A stretch of 55,977 nucleotides of DNA from Comamonadaceae bacterium (GCA_013297925.1 JAAFJC010000016.1:1-55977), one strand, 5' to 3'. Positions 32,983 through 42,221 are shown, counted from the first letter of the stretch. The notes: generated by a model not told the origin, from the letters alone. Translations and numbers: made by a program.

Positions 32983-33981
32983 TCAATCCACCCGCGCCCC
33001 ACTCGCCTTCACCGGCTTCTCATACCTCGCGCGCTCTTGTGCCATGAAGGTGGCGAATTCTTGAGGGGTGCCTGGGGTGGGTTCGGCCATCAGGGCGGCG
33101 TAGCGGGTTTGGGTCTCGGGGAGTTTGAGGGCGGCGGTGAAGGCTGCGTTGAGTTTGCTCACGATGTCTGCGGGAGTGCCTGCGGGGGCGACCAAGCCCC
33201 ACCAGGTGTCGATGGCGAAATCTTTGAACAGATTGGGCATGGCCTCGGCCAAGCTGGGCACGTCGGGCAGATTAGGCGAGCGCTTGAGCGCGGTCACGCC
33301 CAGCGCTTTGAGCTTGCCGCCGCGGATGTTGGGGGCGGCGGTGGCGAGGTTGTCGAAGTTGAAATCGACTTGCGCTGAGAGCAGCGCGAGCTGGGCGGGG
33401 TTGCCGCCGTTGTAGGGGATGTGGACTGCGAAGACTCCCGCGCGCTGCTTGAACATCTCGCCCGCCAGATGGCCGCCTGAGCCATTGCCGCCGGAGCCGT
33501 AGTTGAGCTTGGCGGGGTTGGCTTTCGCGTATGCCACGAAATCTTGCAGGGTGTTGATCTTCAGGCGCGCTGCGGTCTCGGCATTCATCACGAGCACCTG
33601 GGGCACGCGCAGCATTTGCGTGATGGGGGTGAAATCTTTGCCTGCATCAAACGGCATCTTGGCATACAGCCATGGGTTGATGGCGTGGGTGGCGAGCGCT
33701 GCGATGCCAATCGTCGTGCCATCGGGCGCGGCTTTGGCAATCAGGTCTGCACCGATGTTGCCGCCTGCGCCGGGTTTGTTGTCGATGATGATGGTGCCGA
33801 GGCTGCTTTTGGTTTGCTCTGCAATGAGCCGAGCCGTCACGTCGATGGGGCCGCCTGCGGCGTAGGGGACGACGAGGCGGATGGGTTTTTGTTGGCTAAA
33901 AGCGGGGATTGCCGGCATAGATATTGCGCAAGCAGCTATTGATTTGGTAGCAATCGAGATAACTTGTCGTCTATTGATCAT
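32983..33981 (-). CDS. Bug-family tripartite tricarboxylate receptor, repeat-derived signal peptide
   Basis: A 332-residue periplasmic receptor. PIRLVVPYAAGGPIDVTARLIAEQ and NYGSGGNGSGGHLAGEMFK are Bug-family segments. Signal-peptide residues 11-24 (ATKSIAACAISMPA) are encoded by a 41-bp element, with likely cleavage after AFS, before QQK. It is divergent from the LysR-type gene at 34046 with a 64-bp gap, the usual arrangement of a LysR-regulated Bug gene. The ligand is unknown and no TctA/TctB genes are present. Confidence 0.93.
   Translation of the reverse strand: MINRRQVISIATKSIAACAISMPAIPAFSQQKPIRLVVPYAAGGPIDVTARLIAEQTKSSLGTIIIDNKPGAGGNIGADLIAKAAPDGTTIGIAALATHAINPWLYAKMPFDAGKDFTPITQMLRVPQVLVMNAETAARLKINTLQDFVAYAKANPAKLNYGSGGNGSGGHLAGEMFKQRAGVFAVHIPYNGGNPAQLALLSAQVDFNFDNLATAAPNIRGGKLKALGVTALKRSPNLPDVPSLAEAMPNLFKDFAIDTWWGLVAPAGTPADIVSKLNAAFTAALKLPETQTRYAALMAEPTPGTPQEFATFMAQERARYEKPVKASGARVD
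33911..33951 (-). repeat. 41-bp dispersed element, copy 6 (in signal peptide)
   Basis: Reverse orientation, sense with respect to the Bug gene. TGCTTGCGCA and ATGCCGGC intact; the hairpin keeps its 7-nt loop with one T-G type pair. Encodes residues 11-24. Confidence 0.9.
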
Positions 33982-34045
33982 GTTGAATTCCTTGGAGGGA
34001 GGTGCGCTTGCTGAGCGCTAATGACAATTGATCATAATGGCACAT

Positions 34046-35032
34046 ATGGAAACAAAATGGCTAGAAGATTTTGTGAGCTTGGCTGAAACCCGTAGTTTCA
34101 GCCGCTCGGCGCAATTGCGGCATGTGACGCAACCTGCATTTTCGCGGCGCATTCAGTCGCTCGAATCCTGGGCTGGCACGGATTTGGTGGATCGCAGCTC
34201 CTATCCTACGCGCCTGACGCCCGCCGGCGAGACACTGTATTCCCAAGCCTTGGAAACCTTGCAAGGCCTGCAATCGACCCGCGCTATGCTGCGCGCCCAC
34301 TCCGCAGCTGGGCAGGATGTGATTGAGTTTGCTGTGCCGCACACGCTCGCCTTCACCTTCTTCCCGACGTGGCTCACCACGCTGCGCACGCGCTTTGGCC
34401 CGATCAAGAGCCGCTTGATTGCGCTCAATGTGCATGATGCTGCCATGCGCTTGGTAGAGGCCAGCTGTGATGTGATGATTGCTTATCACCATCCCTCTCA
34501 GCCGCTTCAGCTCGACCCCGATCGCTATGAATTTGTGAGCTTGGGCACCGAAGTGATTGCGCCGTATTCCCAAGCCGATAGCCAAGGGCAGCCGATTTTC
34601 AGCCTGCCCGGCCGTGCTGCCTCGCCGCTGCCTTATCTTGCCTATGCGCCGGGTGCATATTTAGGGCGTGTGGTGGATGTGATACTTAAAACTGCACCAT
34701 TACCTGTGCATTTGGATCGCTTGTATGAAACCGATATGGCTGAAGGCCTTAAAGCCATGGCTTTGGAAGGCCATGGCATCGCTTTTTTGCCGCATAGCGC
34801 CGTGAAAAAAGAGCTGCGCGCCAAGCGGCTTGTGGCAGCTGATGCGCCGGGCAGTGAAATGCAAATGACGATGGAGATTCGCGCTTATCGCGAGAAGCCA
34901 AGCTTGCGTGAAAGCAAAGAAGCCAAGAGTGATAGCCAGCGCCCCTTGAAGCGTACAGCACAGGTGCTCTGGGAATACTTGGCGGAGAGCAACAAGCCCA
35001 GCCTCGGACATGCCAACAAGAGCAAATCCTGA
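34046..35032 (+). CDS. LysR-family transcriptional regulator
   Basis: About 328 residues from the ATG at 34046; ATG 34037 and TTG 34028 are in-frame alternatives, none with a good ribosome site. The N-terminal winged helix is METKWLEDFVSLAETRSFSR followed by VTQPAFSRRIQSLE; a substrate-binding domain follows. The ETKWLxDF start and overall length recall E. coli HypT/YjiE. It is divergent from a Bug gene and upstream of aspA in the same direction, so it could control either or both. Confidence 0.9.
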   Translation: METKWLEDFVSLAETRSFSRSAQLRHVTQPAFSRRIQSLESWAGTDLVDRSSYPTRLTPAGETLYSQALETLQGLQSTRAMLRAHSAAGQDVIEFAVPHTLAFTFFPTWLTTLRTRFGPIKSRLIALNVHDAAMRLVEASCDVMIAYHHPSQPLQLDPDRYEFVSLGTEVIAPYSQADSQGQPIFSLPGRAASPLPYLAYAPGAYLGRVVDVILKTAPLPVHLDRLYETDMAEGLKAMALEGHGIAFLPHSAVKKELRAKRLVAADAPGSEMQMTMEIRAYREKPSLRESKEAKSDSQRPLKRTAQVLWEYLAESNKPSLGHANKSKS

Positions 35033-35192
35033 GGGTAATTGCTAGGATTGATCAATGCAATTGGCGCATGGCATCTAATATATAAATAAAACGCATAAAG
35101 CGGCGCGCAAATAGCATTGGCTTTTTGTGTCACTTGTTTCTACAGTTCGCTCCAGTCATCCCATCGGGTGGCCAACACCAAAGCGAACCCAT

Positions 35193-36647
35193 ATGACCAC
35201 TGCCACCACCGCCATGCAAGCTGCACAAGCAGCCGCCAAACAAGCGCTCACCCGCGCTGAGCACGATTTTTTGGGTGAGAAACAGATTCCAGCGCAAGCT
35301 TATTGGGGTGTGCATACCGCACGTGCTTTGGAAAATTTCCCGATCTCGGGCACGCCGATCTCAGCCATGCCCGATCTCATTCGCGCTTTCGGCTTCGTGA
35401 AGAAGGCCGCTGCACGAGCCAATGCCGATCTTGGTGCGCTGGATCGCAAACGCACAGCCGCCATCATCTTGGCCTGCAATGAACTGATCGCTGGCCATTA
35501 CAAAGAGCAATTCGTGGTGGATGTGATTCAAGGTGGCGCGGGCACATCCACCAATATGAACGCCAATGAAGTGATCGCGAATATTGCTCTGGAAAAGCTG
35601 GGTTTTGAAAAAGGCCGCTACGACGTATTGCATCCCAATGATCATGTGAACGCCTCGCAGAGTACGAATGATGTGTATCCCACGGCAGTCCGCATCGCGC
35701 TGTGGACGGGCATTGATCGTCTGCTGGGCTCGATGGAGACTTTGCAGCGGGGCTTTGCAGCGAAGGCCGATGAATTCAAGGACATCCTCAAAATTGGCCG
35801 CACACAATTGCAAGATGCGGTGCCCATGACTTTGGGGCAAGAGTTCTCCACCTACGCCGTGATGATTGAAGAAGACGTGCTGCGCTTGCGCGAGGCCAGA
35901 GCCTTGATCGAAGAAATCAACCTCGGCGCGACAGCGATTGGCACGGGCATCAACGCGCCAGCAGGTTATGCCGATATGGCCTGCGCGTTCCTTGCGGAAG
36001 AAAGCAAAATTCCCGTGAAGAAAGCGCCGAATTTGGTGGAGGCCACGCAAGACACAGGCGCATTCGTGCAGCTCTCCGGCGTATTGAAGCGCATCGCCTG
36101 CAAGCTCAGCAAAATTTGCAACGATCTTCGCTTGCTCTCCTCTGGCCCGCAAGCCGGCTTTGGCGATATCAAGCTGCCTGCACGCCAAGCAGGCAGCTCC
36201 ATCATGCCGGGCAAGGTCAATCCTGTGATTCCCGAGGTGATGAACCAAGTGGCCTTTGAAGTGATCGGCAACGACATGACGATCACTATGGCCTCTGAAG
36301 CCGGGCAGTTGCAGCTCAATGCCTTTGAGCCGATCATGGGCTGGAGCCTTTTCAAGAGCATTGAGCATCTTTCGCAAGCATGCCTGACCTTGCAGGCCAA
36401 TTGCGTGGCCGGTATCGAACCCAACCGTGAATTACTCGCCAAAAGAGTGCGCGAATCCGTGACGCTGGTGACGGCACTCAATCCGATCATCGGCTACGAA
36501 AAAGCTGCACTCATAGCAAAGACGGCAATTGCTACTGGCCAGCCGATTGATGAAGTGGCTGAATCTCTAGGTATTTTGAGCAAAGCGCAAATGGAAGCTT
36601 TGCTGGTGCCCGATAAGCTCACGCAGCCTATGCGTTTGGCAGCCTAG
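35193..36647 (+). CDS. aspA: Aspartate ammonia-lyase
   Basis: A 484-residue member of the fumarase/aspartase superfamily that splits L-aspartate to fumarate and ammonia. AEHDFLGEKQIPAQAYWGVHT, NDHVNASQSTNDVYPTA and the signature GSSIMPGKVNPVIPEVMNQV with NDMTITMASEAGQLQLNAFEP fit AspA rather than FumC. The start at 35193 gives a normal N-terminus; an in-frame start further upstream adds 22 unlikely residues. It precedes a GltI-like receptor and the Aap importer, which suggests use of imported aspartate and glutamate. Confidence 0.92.
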   Translation: MTTATTAMQAAQAAAKQALTRAEHDFLGEKQIPAQAYWGVHTARALENFPISGTPISAMPDLIRAFGFVKKAAARANADLGALDRKRTAAIILACNELIAGHYKEQFVVDVIQGGAGTSTNMNANEVIANIALEKLGFEKGRYDVLHPNDHVNASQSTNDVYPTAVRIALWTGIDRLLGSMETLQRGFAAKADEFKDILKIGRTQLQDAVPMTLGQEFSTYAVMIEEDVLRLREARALIEEINLGATAIGTGINAPAGYADMACAFLAEESKIPVKKAPNLVEATQDTGAFVQLSGVLKRIACKLSKICNDLRLLSSGPQAGFGDIKLPARQAGSSIMPGKVNPVIPEVMNQVAFEVIGNDMTITMASEAGQLQLNAFEPIMGWSLFKSIEHLSQACLTLQANCVAGIEPNRELLAKRVRESVTLVTALNPIIGYEKAALIAKTAIATGQPIDEVAESLGILSKAQMEALLVPDKLTQPMRLAA

Positions 36648-36699
36648 GCCAAGCGTGCGCAATTCGCACCCACCGCCTTGGCGCAAACCCTCTATGGCC

Positions 36700-36715
36700 T
36701 GGCACAGTTCTTGTA
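36700..36715 (+). promoter_or_regulatory. Possible sigma54 promoter upstream of the GltI-like gene
   Basis: TGGCAC-AGTTC-TTGTA has the right spacing (GG to -12 dinucleotide), 33 bp before the start codon. The -12 GC is replaced by GT, a serious mismatch, so this is weaker than the site at 37877. Confidence 0.4.
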
Positions 36716-36747
36716 ACAAAATCCGCGTGAGTTATGGAGGCCTAGCC

Positions 36748-37653
36748 ATGAAACGTTTAATTTTGTCATCGATTGCACTTGTCGTGTCGATCGTTGTGAG
36801 CAGTCAAAGCCCTGTTTTGGCGCAAACCAGTCCGGTGATGGATCGCATCAAATCTGGCGGAAAAATCATGATCGCACATCGCGAATCATCGATACCGTTC
36901 TCCTACCTAGATGCCAACAAAAAACCCGTTGGCTATGCACTTGATTTGTGCGTCCGATTGGCTGAAGCAGTCCGCAAAAAGGTCGGCGCAAAGGGTGCAG
37001 AGGGCATTGAGTATGTGATGGTCACACCCGCAAATCGCATACCCTTCATCGCTGAGGGCAAGGCCGATATGGAGTGTGGCTCTACGACAAACAACAAAGA
37101 GCGTCGCGAAAAAGTGGCTTTCACCGTGCCGCATTTCATCACCGGCGCGCGTATGTTGGTCAAGGCTGGCAGCAAAGCAGAACGCTTAGAGGATTTGAAT
37201 GGCAAAACGGTTGTATCAACCAAGGGGACAACACCTCTCAAAGCCGTTGAATCGGCCAACCGAGAGCGCTTGCTTGGCTTGAAAATTGTTGAAGCACCCG
37301 ATCATGCGCGCGCTGTCGAAATGGTGGAAAAAGGTGAAGCCGATGCTTTCGTGATGGATGACGTTTTGCTCTACGGCTTGGCAGCCAATCGGCCGAATCC
37401 CAAAGCTTTGAAGGTGGTGGGGAAATTCCTCACGACGGAGCCTCTGGCCATCATGCTGCCCAAAAACGATGTGGAATTCAAGCGGCTGGTCGATGAAGAG
37501 ATGAAGCGCATGATTCGCTCACGCGAGATTTACCCCATTTATGACAAGTGGTTCTCGCAACCCATCCCACCAAAAAGCATCACACTGAATTTGCCTGCGA
37601 GCTATTTGCTGCGAGATTTTTGGAAATATCCGACAGATGTTGTGCCGTTTTGA
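36748..37653 (+). CDS. Glutamate/aspartate ABC transporter binding protein (GltI-like)
   Basis: A 301-residue periplasmic receptor. The start at 36748 has GGAGG upstream and gives the signal peptide MKRLILSSIALVVSIVVSSQ with cleavage after VLA. SYLDANKKPVGYALDLC, MECGSTTNNKERREKVAF, VMDDVLLYGL and KWFSQPIPPKSITLNLP closely match E. coli GltI as recalled. No GltJKL permease is adjacent; it may feed the AapQMP channel encoded downstream or work with a distant one. A possible sigma54 promoter precedes it. Confidence 0.9.
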   Translation: MKRLILSSIALVVSIVVSSQSPVLAQTSPVMDRIKSGGKIMIAHRESSIPFSYLDANKKPVGYALDLCVRLAEAVRKKVGAKGAEGIEYVMVTPANRIPFIAEGKADMECGSTTNNKERREKVAFTVPHFITGARMLVKAGSKAERLEDLNGKTVVSTKGTTPLKAVESANRERLLGLKIVEAPDHARAVEMVEKGEADAFVMDDVLLYGLAANRPNPKALKVVGKFLTTEPLAIMLPKNDVEFKRLVDEEMKRMIRSREIYPIYDKWFSQPIPPKSITLNLPASYLLRDFWKYPTDVVPF

Positions 37654-37821
37654 ACCTATGCAAAAAAAGCATTAACCAGTCATTGCGCAGGAATAAATCG
37701 CGGGATAACCCTAGCCATAACTTTCTTAGAATTCCCGCAGTTCAAATATGAGCATGGCTTCAAATGCGCGATGAAAACATCTCTTGATCATCTTCAATTC
37801 AAAGCACTGCTTACTCTGAAC

Positions 37822-37856
37822 GCTCACGTAAACCCCGATTAGCAAGCGACGTGAGC
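37822..37856. promoter_or_regulatory. Inverted repeat upstream of aapJ
   Basis: GCTCACGT (37822-37829) and ACGTGAGC (37849-37856) are perfect inverted copies separated by 19 bp, centred about 40 bp upstream of the sigma54 motif. The second arm lies within one of two direct copies of TGAGCATGGCT (37749-37759 and 37852-37862). This may be an activator site. The rest of the 284-bp gap shows no convincing gene. Confidence 0.45.
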
Positions 37857-37876
37857 ATGGCTACACTGCCGCCAAG

Positions 37877-37894
37877 TTGGCAAGATTATTGCTT
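37877..37894 (+). promoter_or_regulatory. Sigma54 promoter of aapJ
   Basis: TTGGCAAGATTATTGCTT fits TGGCAC-N5-TTGCW with one mismatch: GG at 37879-37880 and GC at 37891-37892, 10 nt apart, which is the fixed -24/-12 spacing. The expected start is about 34 nt upstream of the aapJ ATG. This suggests nitrogen control or a dedicated enhancer-binding protein. Confidence 0.7.
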
Positions 37895-37937
37895 CCTTGT
37901 ATTGCTTATTTCTTTTAAACCATCTCTTGGAGAAACC

Positions 37938-38969
37938 ATGAAATTTTCGAGCGCTAAACTCGCTTTGACAGCACTTGCAGCCACTGCATCGATGCTGGCT
38001 ACACCTGCATTCGCAGGAAAAACACTCGACGCCATCAAAGCACGCGGCCAAGTGGTTTGCGGCGTGAACACCGGCTTGGCAGGTTTCTCTGCAGCGGATT
38101 CCAGCGGCAACTGGTCTGGCCTTGATGTGGATGTTTGCAAAGCCATTGCTGCAGCCACCTTGGGCGATGCCACCAAGATCAAGTATGTGCCTTTGAATGC
38201 GCAGCAGCGCTTCACAGCCTTGCAGTCTGGCGAAATCGATGTGCTCTCGCGCAATACCACCTTCAGCTTGACCCGCGATGGCTCTCTCGGCCTGCACATC
38301 ACCACCCCCACTTACTATGACGGCCAAGGCTTCATGGTGACCACCAAGAGCAAGATCAAGAGCGCCAAGCAGCTCAAAGGTCAAACGGTTTGCGTGCAAT
38401 CTGGCACCACCACCGAGAAAAACCTCACCGATTTCTCCCGCGCCAATGGTTTGAACATCAAGCCCGTGGTGTTTGAGAAAGTCGAAGCCGCCACTGGCGC
38501 TTACTTCTCTGGCCGCTGCGTGGCCTACACGACAGATGCTTCTGGCCTCGCTTCCGTGCGCAATAAAGAAGCCAAGAATCCTGATGAGCATGTGATTCTT
38601 CCTGAGTTGATTTCCAAAGAGCCACTGGGCCCCATGGTTCGCCGTGGTGATGACGAGTGGTTTGCCATCGTCAAGTGGGTGGTTTACGGTCTCCTCGAAG
38701 CTGAAGAGTATGGCGTGACCGCGGCCAATGTGGATCAAATGAAGAGCAGCACCGACCCGGTCGTGCAGCGTTTGCTCGGCACCACGGAAGACACCGGCAA
38801 ATTGCTCGGTTTGGACAAAGAGTGGATGGCTCGCGCGATCAAGACCACCGGCAACTACGGTGAAATCTTCGAGCGCAATGTGGGCCCGAAGAGCGCGCTC
38901 AAATTGCCGCGCGGCGTGAACAATCTGTGGAACAAGGGCGGCCTGATGTACGCCTACCCGATCCGCTGA
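37938..38969 (+). CDS. aapJ: General L-amino acid ABC transporter binding protein
   Basis: A 343-residue periplasmic receptor. The start at 37938 has TTGGAGAAACC before the ATG and gives the signal MKFSSAKLALTALAATASML with cleavage after AFA. GQVVCGVNTGLAGFSAADSSG, IDVLSRNTTFSLTRDGSLG and the C-terminal RGVNNLWNKGGLMYAYPIR are AapJ hallmarks. Aap imports many L-amino acids with preference for acidic ones in characterised systems. A terminator-like hairpin follows, as expected where receptor must outnumber permease. Confidence 0.95.
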   Translation: MKFSSAKLALTALAATASMLATPAFAGKTLDAIKARGQVVCGVNTGLAGFSAADSSGNWSGLDVDVCKAIAAATLGDATKIKYVPLNAQQRFTALQSGEIDVLSRNTTFSLTRDGSLGLHITTPTYYDGQGFMVTTKSKIKSAKQLKGQTVCVQSGTTTEKNLTDFSRANGLNIKPVVFEKVEAATGAYFSGRCVAYTTDASGLASVRNKEAKNPDEHVILPELISKEPLGPMVRRGDDEWFAIVKWVVYGLLEAEEYGVTAANVDQMKSSTDPVVQRLLGTTEDTGKLLGLDKEWMARAIKTTGNYGEIFERNVGPKSALKLPRGVNNLWNKGGLMYAYPIR

Positions 38970-38991
38970 TCTAGGCCTGGCAACTCAAAGC

Positions 38992-39031
38992 AAAGCCAGC
39001 GGTAGGGTGCCCATCCGCTGGCTTTTTCTTT
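38992..39031 (+). terminator. Terminator/attenuator between aapJ and aapQ
   Basis: An 11-bp perfect stem, 38992-39002 with 39015-39025 (arm AAAGCCAGCGG), 12-nt loop, followed by TTCTTTT. It lies 22 bp after the aapJ stop within the operon and should reduce read-through into the permease genes or stabilise aapJ mRNA. Confidence 0.88.
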
Positions 39032-39102
39032 TCACTGTTGGTGCAATCTTGCATCTGTTTTTTCACGAGACACTGAGCTTTTGAGAGCTTTGTGATGCGC
39101 TG

Positions 39103-40290
39103 ATGACATCTCCTTCTTCGATCTCCAAGACGCCACCTAAGAAACCGTTTTCATTCCGAAGTCAAGCTTTTCGAGGTTTGGTCTATCAGGTGATCATGGT
39201 CAGTGTGGTGGTGGCTGTGCTCTGGTGGCTGGCTACAAACACCGCCTACAACATGAAAGTGCGCGGCATCCAAAGCGGCTTTGATTTTTTAATGCAGGCG
39301 GCGGGCTTTGATATCGGCGAGAGCTTGATCGCATATGAATCCATCAATGCGTATTGGCGCGCTTTCTTGGTCGGCTTGACGAACACGCTGCGCGTGGCCA
39401 TTATTGGCATCATTTTGACGACGATTCTTGGCACGCTGATCGGCGTGGGTCGTTTCTCCCGCAATGCCTTGGTACGCGGCTTGTGTTATGCGTATGTCGA
39501 GGTGTTCCGCAATATTCCCATCTTGCTGCAATTGCTGATGTGGTATCTGCTCATGACAGAAGTGCTGCCAGATACCAATAGCGCTTGGCAGCTCGGCTCC
39601 GTCTTCTTGAGCAAGGGTGGTTTGAACTTTCCCAAACCGATTTGGGAAGCAGGCTTTACCTGGATGATCTTTGGGCTGGCCGCTGGCTGTGCACTGGCGT
39701 GGGTGTATCGCCGTTGGGCGATGAAGCAATTTGAAGCGACAGGCAAGATTCGCAGCATGTTTTGGGTGCCCGTTGCGATCGTGATCGCTCTGGGTTTTGT
39801 GGGTTGGTTGGTGGGTGGTGCGCCGTCTGAACTCAACTACCCTAAAAAAGGTGAATTTGCCATTGAAAACGGCGGCAGCTTCACACCAGAGTTTGTCTCC
39901 GTCCTGCTCGGCTTGACGGTTTATACGGCAGCCTTCGTGGCCGAAGTGGTGCGCTCGGGTATTCAATCCGTGGCGCGCGGTCAGAGCGAAGCTGCTGCGG
40001 CGCTGGGGCTTTCTAAAGGCCAAGAAATGCGTTTGGTGATGCTGCCGCAAGCGCTGCGCGTGATCATCCCACCCATGACGAACCAGTTTCTGAATCTCAC
40101 GAAGAACTCTTCGCTGGCCGTGGCGATTGGTTATCCGGATGTGGTGTCGATTGCCAACACCGCGATCAACCAAACGGGCCGCGCTGTGGAGTGTATTGCG
40201 ATTGTGATGTTGGTTTATCTCACCACATCGCTGACCACATCCGCCTTCATGGGCTGGTACAACAAACGCTCGGCGATCAAAGAAAGATAA
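39103..40290 (+). CDS. aapQ: General L-amino acid ABC transporter permease AapQ
   Basis: A 395-residue inner-membrane permease, long for the amino acid family as is normal for AapQ, with the large insert between the first membrane segments. FRGLVYQVIMVSVVVAVLWW is the first segment; the ATPase-docking loop EAAAALGLSKGQEMRLVMLP is near the C-terminus. It forms the channel with AapM, whose gene starts 11 bp downstream. Confidence 0.95.
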   Translation: MTSPSSISKTPPKKPFSFRSQAFRGLVYQVIMVSVVVAVLWWLATNTAYNMKVRGIQSGFDFLMQAAGFDIGESLIAYESINAYWRAFLVGLTNTLRVAIIGIILTTILGTLIGVGRFSRNALVRGLCYAYVEVFRNIPILLQLLMWYLLMTEVLPDTNSAWQLGSVFLSKGGLNFPKPIWEAGFTWMIFGLAAGCALAWVYRRWAMKQFEATGKIRSMFWVPVAIVIALGFVGWLVGGAPSELNYPKKGEFAIENGGSFTPEFVSVLLGLTVYTAAFVAEVVRSGIQSVARGQSEAAAALGLSKGQEMRLVMLPQALRVIIPPMTNQFLNLTKNSSLAVAIGYPDVVSIANTAINQTGRAVECIAIVMLVYLTTSLTTSAFMGWYNKRSAIKER

Positions 40291-40301
40291 GGAGCCTACA
40301 C

Positions 40302-41405
40302 ATGACTGCAACTGTCTTTCAATCTATCGAAGCTCGACCAGCGCCTGTACGCACGGATGGTTTGGTGGCGTGGAGCCGTGCCAATCTGTTTGCTGACTGG
40401 AAAACCAGTTTGGCCACGGTGCTGATCGGCTCTTTCCTGATTTGGTATGGGCTGCAAGCGCTGAGCTGGGGCTTGCTGCGCGCCGTTTGGTCGCCTACCG
40501 CTGATTTGTGTCGCGTGGAAGGTGTGGGCGCTTGCTGGGGCGTGGTCGTTGAAAAATACCGCCTCATTCTTTTCGGGCGCTATCCTTTTGAGCAGCAATG
40601 GCGGCCCTTGGTGGCGACAGTGCTGATGCTCAGCCTACTGATCGTGAGCTGTATCCGCTATTTCTGGAAGCCTTGGCTGGCGGTGCTGTGGGTGATTGTG
40701 CTCAGCCTGTTTTTCACGATCATGTATGGCAACACCTTGGGCTTGTCCAAAGTGGAAACGGATCGTTGGGGCGGTTTGCCGCTGACCATTTTACTGGCCA
40801 CGCTATCCATTGCCATGGCTTTCCCGATTGCGTTGCTGGTGGCTTTGGGCAGGCGCTCCAATTTGCCAGCGATCAAAACCTTCTGCACGGTCTATGTCGA
40901 GCTGATCCGAGGTGTGCCTCTGATTTCCGTGCTTTTCATGGCCAGTTTTATGTTTCCGCTGTTCATGCCGCATGGCGTAACGATTGATGTGCTGATCCGC
41001 GTTTTGGCAGGCATCACCTTGTTTGCGGCGGCTTATATGGCCGAAGTGATTCGCGGTGGTTTGCAGGCAATTCCCAAGGGGCAAATTGAAGCAGCGGCAA
41101 CGCTGGGCCTGTCGTACTGGCAAACCCAGCGCAAGATCGTGCTGCCGCAAGCATTGGCGATGGTCGTGCCCGGCATCATGAACAACTTTATTTCGATTTT
41201 CAAAGACACCTCGCTGGTGACCATCGTGAGCTTGTATGAGCTCACGGGTGCGATGAGCCTCGCGCTCAATTCCGATGCCGATTGGCGGCCTTTCAAAATT
41301 GAAGCCTACCTGTTCATTGCAGCCATTTATTTCGTCTTCTGCTTTGCTATGTCTCGCTACAGCCTATGGGTTGAAAAGCAAGTCAACAAAGGCAAAGCCC
41401 GCTAA
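40302..41405 (+). CDS. aapM: General L-amino acid ABC transporter permease AapM
   Basis: A 367-residue inner-membrane permease. The start at 40302 follows AAGGAG by 7 bp; an earlier in-frame start inside aapQ is unlikely. Membrane segments and the docking loop EAAATLGLSYWQTQRKIVLP match AapM. It partners AapQ and precedes the ATPase gene by 36 bp. Confidence 0.95.
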   Translation: MTATVFQSIEARPAPVRTDGLVAWSRANLFADWKTSLATVLIGSFLIWYGLQALSWGLLRAVWSPTADLCRVEGVGACWGVVVEKYRLILFGRYPFEQQWRPLVATVLMLSLLIVSCIRYFWKPWLAVLWVIVLSLFFTIMYGNTLGLSKVETDRWGGLPLTILLATLSIAMAFPIALLVALGRRSNLPAIKTFCTVYVELIRGVPLISVLFMASFMFPLFMPHGVTIDVLIRVLAGITLFAAAYMAEVIRGGLQAIPKGQIEAAATLGLSYWQTQRKIVLPQALAMVVPGIMNNFISIFKDTSLVTIVSLYELTGAMSLALNSDADWRPFKIEAYLFIAAIYFVFCFAMSRYSLWVEKQVNKGKAR

Positions 41406-41441
41406 TCGCAAAGCACCCAACATATTTCGATAGGATCACCC

Positions 41442-42185
41442 ATGAGCGACAACATCATCCAGTTCGACAAAGTCAACAAGTGGTATGGCAACAATTTTCA
41501 TGTTCTGCGCGATATTGATTTGCATGTCAAGCGCGGCGAGCGCATCGTGATTTGCGGGCCTTCTGGCTCAGGAAAATCCACTCTGATTCGCTGTATCAAT
41601 CGCTTGGAAGAGCATCAGCAAGGCAGCTTGATTGTGGATGGCACGGAGCTCACCGATGATGTGAAAGCCATCGATGAAGTGCGTAAAAACGTCGGCATGG
41701 TGTTTCAGCAATTCAATTTGTTTCCGCACCTTACCGTGTTGGAAAATCTCACGCTCTCGCCGATGTGGGTGGGCAAGCTGCCCAAGAAAGAGGCGGAGGA
41801 GCGCGCCATGACTCAGCTCAAGCGGGTGCGTATTGCCGAGCAGGCTGATAAGTACCCGCTGCAACTCTCCGGCGGTCAGCAGCAGCGCGTGGCAATTGCT
41901 CGCGCGCTCTGCCTCACGCCCAAAATCATGCTGTTTGATGAGCCGACTTCTGCCCTCGATCCAGAGATGATCAAAGAGGTGCTGGATGTGATGATCGAGA
42001 TGGCCGGCCAAGGCATCACGATGCTCTGCGTCACGCACGAGATGGGCTTTGCCAAAGCGGTGGCTGATCGCGTGATTTTCATGGATCAAGGCCAGATCGT
42101 GGAGCAAAACACGCCGCACGAATTCTTCAACAATCCGCAAAGCGAGCGCAGCAAAGATTTCCTCTCCAAGATCTTGGGGCACTAA
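41442..42185 (+). CDS. aapP: General L-amino acid ABC transporter ATPase AapP
   Basis: A 247-residue polar amino acid ATPase. Walker [14 protein letters not shown]-loop [17 protein letters not shown], signature [14 protein letters not shown] and Walker [15 protein letters not shown] are all intact. It powers AapQM import. Last gene of the operon; a 41-bp element lies in the 84-bp gap after it. Confidence 0.96.
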   Translation: MSDNIIQFDKVNKWYGNNFHVLRDIDLHVKRGERIVICGPSGSGKSTLIRCINRLEEHQQGSLIVDGTELTDDVKAIDEVRKNVGMVFQQFNLFPHLTVLENLTLSPMWVGKLPKKEAEERAMTQLKRVRIAEQADKYPLQLSGGQQQRVAIARALCLTPKIMLFDEPTSALDPEMIKEVLDVMIEMAGQGITMLCVTHEMGFAKAVADRVIFMDQGQIVEQNTPHEFFNNPQSERSKDFLSKILGH

Positions 42186-42221
42186 GGCGGTTCTTCAGCT
42201 TCTCGGCAAAATCAGTGATTC

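Noticed and set aside
35361-36377. Minus-strand frame of 338 codons inside aspA
   Set aside because: Antisense shadow with skewed composition; aspA itself is complete.
37660-37706. TTGCGCAGGAATAAATCGCGGG upstream of aapJ as a decayed element
   Set aside because: Only the TGCGCAG part matches; hairpin, spacing and GCCGGC end are absent.
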